Shown: in pieces, positions 34,616 to 38,396 of the stretch
Layout: every line of letters starts with the position of its first letter
How positions within the stretch are numbered: the first letter of the stretch is position 1
Origin: Myxococcales bacterium
GTDB lineage: Bacteria > Myxococcota_A > UBA9160 > SMWR01
Length of the DNA: 38,396 bases
NCBI GenBank assembly: GCA_022561775.1
Contig: JADFQO010000027.1
Coordinates: 1-38,396, forward strand
Direction of reading: 5' to 3'
The notes under the pieces: model-generated
The model's input: the letters and a program-made list of their open reading frames with translations, nothing else
What the model was told of the DNA's origin: nothing
Databases searched by the model: none
Translations under genes and position numbers: made by a program

Positions 34616-34802
34616 GCGAGCTCCCTCGACCCCGTTTGTTTGCGGAGGCGCTGCACGTGCGGCGCGCCGCCGGACACCCCGGGGGTCGGGCAGGGGAGGC
34701 CGAGCCAGGATAGCCGAAGCAAACGCCAGGGGTTCAGCGGATCGGATTGCGGCGGCGCGCGCGATCGCCGATCCAAGCCCGATCGAGCGGGCGGCAGCCG
34801 GA

Positions 34803-36299
34803 TCAGGCGTCCCCGGGCTCGGCCTTCAATCTCTGGATCTCCTCCTGGATCAGGATTTCGGCGATCCGCGGGATGACCTCCCAGGCGATCGACTCGACCC
34901 GCTCCACCGACTGGCGGACGATCGCTTCCGTGAGATCGCCGAAAGACTCCCAGGCAATCTTCTCCAGGGTGTCGTGGAGTTGCTGGCGCAATTCGGGCCC
35001 GATCGTCGCCATCAACGCATCCGCCGGTACGGCTGCACGCGCGGCGGGGGCGTCCGCCGCTTTCGCAGCTGCGGGCTCCGCGTAGAGTTCCGCGGCGAGG
35101 TCCGCGGGTGCGCCCTCGCCCACCGCGACCGCGGGGGGCTCCAATTGCGACGGCGTGGTAGAGCCCGCGTGTACGGGGTGGCCCACGACGGTGGTGAGAT
35201 CGTTCGCGATCGGGGCAGATGCGACCGGATTGGTGTCCGGCCCTGCGTTCGCCTCGGGCTGGGATTCGGGAGCCAGCATGGTCATTTCCGCCTCGTCCGC
35301 GCCGGTCGTCGCAACCGGCGGGGGGTCGGGCCGGGTGCCGGTCGTCGGTGGCCCGAGGTCGGAAAACGAGACGTCGTAGCCGGATGCGCCGAGCGGATCG
35401 ATGACGGTGGCCTGCGCGAGGTCATCGGCATCCACGGGCGACACTGGGTCGAGGTCGGCGAGCGGATCGATCGGATCCGTCACGGCTTCGGCAAGCGCGA
35501 AATCGTAGGGTTGGTCGCCGCTGCGGCTGGCCTCAGGGGCCAGTGAATCGTCGAGGCCATCGGCGTCCAAGGCCACGCCGGTCGAGGCTGCGGGCGCTGG
35601 TTCGAGTTCAACGCCGATCGGAACCGCGTCGGCGACCGAGCTGGCGCCAGTAACTTCGACGGGTTCCGCCTGAGGCGCCGCGTCCGGCGTGACGGGCACC
35701 GATGGTTCGGGCGGGGCTGCGGGCGCGCCGAGGTCGTCGTCGCCAAATGTGAAGTCGCTGGCGGGATCCTGGAAATCGAGATCGTCTCCGTCATCGAGCG
35801 GGTTCTGCGCGGGTGTGAGATCGGGCGCGCCCGGCTCGTCGTCGAAGAAGTCGAAAGCGTCATCACCTGCAGTCGGGCTTTCGGCCGCTTTCGCGGAAGC
35901 GGCTGCGGGGGCGGCCGGCGGGCTGGCAGCCGCTGGTTCGATCAGGCGCCGAACTTCGTTGACGAGGGATTGCGCTTCGAAAGGCTTTGCGATGTGACCC
36001 GACGAACCCGCGTCGCGGGCCCGCGACTCGTCGAAGGCCTCGAAGGTCCCCGTCAGCAGCAGCACCGGAATGTGCGCGAGTTCCGGATCTCCCTTGATGG
36101 CCTCGCAGACCTCGTAGCCGTTCTTGCCGGGCATCACGACATCTGCGAGCACGAGGTCGGGGCGGACTTCTCGGGCCTTGGTGATCGCATCGTCGCCGTT
36201 GTCGACGGTCAGGACGGTTATGTTTTCGCTGGCGAAACTGATCGCCACGACCTTCTGGATCGTGACGCTGTCGTCAGCCAATAGAATCGTCTTCGGCAT
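34803..36299 (-). CDS. Response regulator with long acidic disordered linker
   Basis: A 498-residue protein. Residues 1-120 are a CheY-like receiver with Asp9, Asp10, phosphoacceptor Asp53 (ADVVMPG), Thr83 and Lys105. From about 125 to 420 the sequence is low-complexity, rich in Asp, Pro, Ala and Glu. The last 65 residues form amphipathic helices (LRQQLHDTLEKIAWES, then IAWEVIPRIAEILIQEEIQ). No DNA-binding domain is present. The architecture recurs in deltaproteobacterial regulators, where the C-terminal helices likely bind a partner. ATG 36299 follows a GGGGGG box. No histidine kinase lies nearby; the PP2C phosphatase is divergent. Confidence 0.85.
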   Translation of the reverse strand: MPKTILLADDSVTIQKVVAISFASENITVLTVDNGDDAITKAREVRPDLVLADVVMPGKNGYEVCEAIKGDPELAHIPVLLLTGTFEAFDESRARDAGSSGHIAKPFEAQSLVNEVRRLIEPAAASPPAAPAAASAKAAESPTAGDDAFDFFDDEPGAPDLTPAQNPLDDGDDLDFQDPASDFTFGDDDLGAPAAPPEPSVPVTPDAAPQAEPVEVTGASSVADAVPIGVELEPAPAASTGVALDADGLDDSLAPEASRSGDQPYDFALAEAVTDPIDPLADLDPVSPVDADDLAQATVIDPLGASGYDVSFSDLGPPTTGTRPDPPPVATTGADEAEMTMLAPESQPEANAGPDTNPVASAPIANDLTTVVGHPVHAGSTTPSQLEPPAVAVGEGAPADLAAELYAEPAAAKAADAPAARAAVPADALMATIGPELRQQLHDTLEKIAWESFGDLTEAIVRQSVERVESIAWEVIPRIAEILIQEEIQRLKAEPGDA

Positions 36300-36543
36300 G
36301 GTCCCCCCACGGCTGCGCGTGTCGCGCAGGACGGCGCTGCTCGAGCAAGCGCTCCTCAGCATCTAGTATCGACGGCGGATTCCCTCGAATTGAATGGTTT
36401 TTTGCCTTTGTCACCCCCCGCGCCCGGGGGCGGAGTCAAGGCGGTTCCCCCTCATTCCGATGAACCCCTGGAAGAGTATTCCGCCTTCGGCCGCGTGGGT
36501 CGACCGGCGGGCTGGCACCACCCCAAGAGGGCGCCCAGAGCGC

Positions 36544-37278
36544 ATGATACTCCGATCAGCCGCCCGGACCGATGTCGGTCGCAGACGCCGCGCCAACGAG
36601 GACTGCTACGCGATCGCCGCGGAGCTGGGTTATTTCGTCGTCGCCGATGGGATGGGGGGCCACAGGGCCGGCCAGCTCGCCAGCCGACTTGCTGCTGAAG
36701 CGGCCGTAGGGGCGCTCGAAGCCCTCGAAGGTTCGGCGGCGACGCTCACCGAGAAACTGAGATGCACGATTGCCGCCGCGAATCGGGAGATCTACGTCGC
36801 CGCCCAGGCCAAGCCCGAATTCTCCGGCATGGGGACCACCCTGGTTTCGCTTCTCGCCGTGGAGGGGAGGGTCGCGCTCGCACACGTGGGAGACAGCCGT
36901 GCCTATCTGGTCCGCGCTGGACGCATTCGACAGCTGACCGATGATCACTCGGTCGTTGGCGAACTGGTTCGACGACACGAGATCACGGAGTCGGCTGCTC
37001 GTGAACACCCGAACCGGCACGTGCTGACCCGGGCGATTGGTGTGCGGCGCGAGGTGGCTCCCGATCTGGCGGAGCTGACATCCTCTCCGGGTGATCTCTT
37101 CGTACTCTGTTCGGACGGTCTGACGGGGCTCGTCCACGATGACGAAATCGCTGAGGTGGCGAATGCCGGTACTGATCTCGACGCGATCTGCTCGCAACTC
37201 GTCGACCTTGCAAACGAGCGCGGAGGTGAGGACAACATCACGGTTGTCCTCGTTCGCTACGAGAAAGAATCCGCCTGA
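36544..37278 (+). CDS. PP2C-type serine/threonine phosphatase
   Basis: A 244-residue single-domain, soluble metal-dependent phosphatase like bacterial Stp/PrpC. Motifs in order: RRANEDCY (metal-binding start), VVADGMGGHRAG (Asp metal ligand), GMGTTLVSLL, AHVGDSRAYL, LCSDGLTG and GGEDNITVVLV, all complete. ATG 36544 gives the standard N-terminus MILRSAARTDVG; 50 upstream codons in frame (from 36394) are rejected. It would reverse Ser/Thr phosphorylation by a Hanks-type kinase, which is not in the window. Confidence 0.92.
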   Translation: MILRSAARTDVGRRRRANEDCYAIAAELGYFVVADGMGGHRAGQLASRLAAEAAVGALEALEGSAATLTEKLRCTIAAANREIYVAAQAKPEFSGMGTTLVSLLAVEGRVALAHVGDSRAYLVRAGRIRQLTDDHSVVGELVRRHEITESAAREHPNRHVLTRAIGVRREVAPDLAELTSSPGDLFVLCSDGLTGLVHDDEIAEVANAGTDLDAICSQLVDLANERGGEDNITVVLVRYEKESA

Positions 37279-37317
37279 ATCCGCGGGATGAACGGGTCGG
37301 CGCTCTCGGTCGCTCGT

Positions 37318-38082
37318 CTAGCGATCCAGCATTCCCTTGAGCTTTGCTCGCAATCTGAGTACGGACTTGGTGTGGATCTGGCAGACCCGCGATTCGGTGA
37401 TGCCGAGGATCGCGCCGATCTCCTTCATGTTGAGGTCTTCGTAGTAGTAGAGCGATATGACCAGGCGCTCCTTCTCGGGAAGCGTTCCGATCGTGTCGGC
37501 GATCAACTGCTTGCTCTCCGTGAGCTTGAGGGTCGCAAACGGATTCTCCGAATGAACGTCTTCCACGATGTCTGCAAAGGTGCCGGAGCGGTCGCCGTCG
37601 GAGTTGGTACCGCGGATTTCTTCGAGATTGACGAGCGAGATCCCGCGAACTTGGTTGAGCAGCTCATGGAATTTGTCGATCTGGATTCCCAAGGAGTCGG
37701 CGACCTCGTCCTCGCTGGCCGAGCGGCCGAGGCGTTGTTCGACTTCTCCGTAGGCGCGCTCCAGGCGGCGGCTCTTCTGGCGAACGCTACGTGGAACCCA
37801 GTCGAGCGAGCGGAGCTGGTCGAGAATGGCGCCTTTGATGCGGAATTCCGCGTAGGTTTTAAATTTGCAGTTCTTATCGGGGTCGTACTTGTCGATGGCG
37901 TCCATCAAGCCAATCACACCCGTATTGTGGAGATCATCGAGATCGATGTGGGATGGCAGGCGGATCGCGATTCGATTGACGATGTAACGAATCAGCGGAG
38001 TGTGATCGAGCACGATCTGCTCTTTGAGGGACGGGGGTATTTCGGCGCTCTGTTCCTTCGCCTCTCTGAGCAATGCTTCCAT
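37318..38082 (-). CDS. fliA: RNA polymerase sigma factor FliA (sigma-28)
   Basis: A 254-residue flagellar/motility sigma factor of the sigma-70 family, group 3. Region 2 is PLIRYIVNRIAIRLPSH and DLHNTGVIGLMDAIDKYD with FKTYAEFRIKGAILDQLRS, the strong FliA signature; region 3 follows WVPRSVRQKSR; region 4 ends with the helix-turn-helix LNMKEIGAILGITESRVCQIH. ATG 38082 lies behind AGGAAAGGA. It would direct late flagellar and chemotaxis genes. A sigma-54-type promoter lies upstream. It converges with the PP2C gene. Confidence 0.96.
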   Translation of the reverse strand: MEALLREAKEQSAEIPPSLKEQIVLDHTPLIRYIVNRIAIRLPSHIDLDDLHNTGVIGLMDAIDKYDPDKNCKFKTYAEFRIKGAILDQLRSLDWVPRSVRQKSRRLERAYGEVEQRLGRSASEDEVADSLGIQIDKFHELLNQVRGISLVNLEEIRGTNSDGDRSGTFADIVEDVHSENPFATLKLTESKQLIADTIGTLPEKERLVISLYYYEDLNMKEIGAILGITESRVCQIHTKSVLRLRAKLKGMLDR

Positions 38083-38174
38083 ATGCGGATTCCTTTCCTC
38101 GGCGTTCCTGGGCGATTGGAGGTGGGCCCAGGCGGCGGCACTCGAACCGCCCTTCGGTTGTGGGTGCGTTTGAA

Positions 38175-38190
38175 AGCACGCCCTGTGCCA
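38175..38190 (-). promoter_or_regulatory. Sigma-54 (RpoN) -24/-12 promoter of fliA
   Basis: Minus strand TGGCACAGGGCGTGCT matches the RpoN consensus TGGCACG-R-N3-TTGCW at nearly all positions, with GG and GC separated by exactly 10 nt. Transcription would begin near 38165, leaving an 83-nt leader before ATG 38082. RpoN control of flagellar regulators is known in several proteobacteria. Confidence 0.6.
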
Positions 38191-38331
38191 AGCGAGTTGG
38201 AATCGGCAAATCGTTAGGCACCACCGATCGTCGCGGGCGCAGGAAACAGGACGCTTGAGGGTTAGAGCCGCGATTTACCAACGGTTTCCGGTCCCGGGAA
38301 GGGCGCGGCGCGGTCCAAGTTTGCGCGGGAT

Positions 38332-38358
38332 TCTCCTGCCGCCCAGAGCGGCGGGAGA
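38332..38358. terminator. Hairpin upstream of fliA
   Basis: TCTCCTGCCGC and GCGGCGGGAGA form an 11-bp stem (one G-T pair) around CCAGA. On the plus strand AGGTTTGTCT follows, a weak T tract; on the minus strand there is none. Direction is uncertain. Confidence 0.35.
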
Positions 38359-38374
38359 AGGTTTGTCTCGGCAG

Positions 38375-38396
38375 AAGCGTCGGAACACCGACGCTT
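38375..38396. terminator. Perfect hairpin at the window edge
   Basis: AAGCGTCGG-AACA-CCGACGCTT is a perfect 9-bp stem with a 4-nt loop ending at the last base. A T tract, if any, would lie outside the window. Confidence 0.35.

Larger units (their letters stand above)
38083..38396. other. Upstream region of fliA, no gene
   Basis: No credible gene is present. The part nearest fliA contains the ribosome site, then the sigma-54-type promoter at 38175-38190. The right end contains two hairpins (38332-38358 and 38375-38396) that may close a transcript coming from beyond the window. Confidence 0.5.

Noticed and set aside
34457..36299. Possible nadC operon extension to include the response regulator
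   Set aside because: 187 nt separate the genes, a separate -10-like box precedes nadC, and no overlap or coupling is seen; kept as separate units.

Overview
The window is a mostly GC-rich (roughly 63-65% by eye) bacterial chromosome segment packed with core genes. Several features suggest a lineage of the former Deltaproteobacteria (Myxococcota, Desulfobacterota, Binatota-like): an MglA-like GTPase, a response regulator with a very long acidic linker, a sigma-28 gene behind a sigma-54-type promoter, and a conserved helical protein family seen in those groups. This placement is inference; no rRNA or species marker is present.

Layout. 1-3.9 kb is accessory DNA on the 3' side of a tRNA-Leu(GAG) gene. 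It holds a truncated, tandemly repeated Cys-rich lipoprotein, a clearly AT-rich glycosyltransferase/PIG-L deacetylase pair, repeat motifs that look like a mobile-element end, and an orphan zinc-ribbon protein. 4.0-7.4 kb is the lower-glycolysis operon gap-pgk-tpiA-secG (minus strand). 7.6-11.5 kb is a plus-strand operon, acpS - penicillin-acylase-family hydrolase - Y-family polymerase, joined by 4-nt overlaps; the polymerase lacks its catalytic acidic residues but keeps a beta-clamp motif. It is followed by a PilZ protein and a GT81-type glucosyl-3-phosphoglycerate synthase-like enzyme. Lon, a lower-GC lipoprotein hydrolase and tRNA-Leu(CAG) occupy 13.4-17.3 kb. At 17.4-21.6 kb a class V aminotransferase is translationally coupled to a helicase that looks like a natural fusion of MrfA-type helicase and MrfB-type 3'-5' exonuclease.

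21.8-25.3 kb (plus) carries an Rrf2 regulator, then a JAMM metallopeptidase, a PD40 beta-propeller lipoprotein and ATP sulfurylase in one apparent operon, which suggests sulfur/cysteine metabolism. 25.4-34.6 kb (minus) reads nadC-birA-coaX (cofactor synthesis), an atypical EF-G, then three coupled genes: a HEAT-like helical protein, an MglA-like GTPase with a C-terminal extension, and a GAF sensor with a degenerate GGDEF domain. The last 4 kb hold the acidic-linker response regulator, a divergent PP2C phosphatase, and fliA.

Best candidates for something undescribed are the HEAT-like/MglA-like/GAF-GGDEF operon, the active-site-less clamp-binding Y-family polymerase, the helicase-exonuclease fusion, and the EF-G paralog lacking both the switch-II His and the NKxD Lys.
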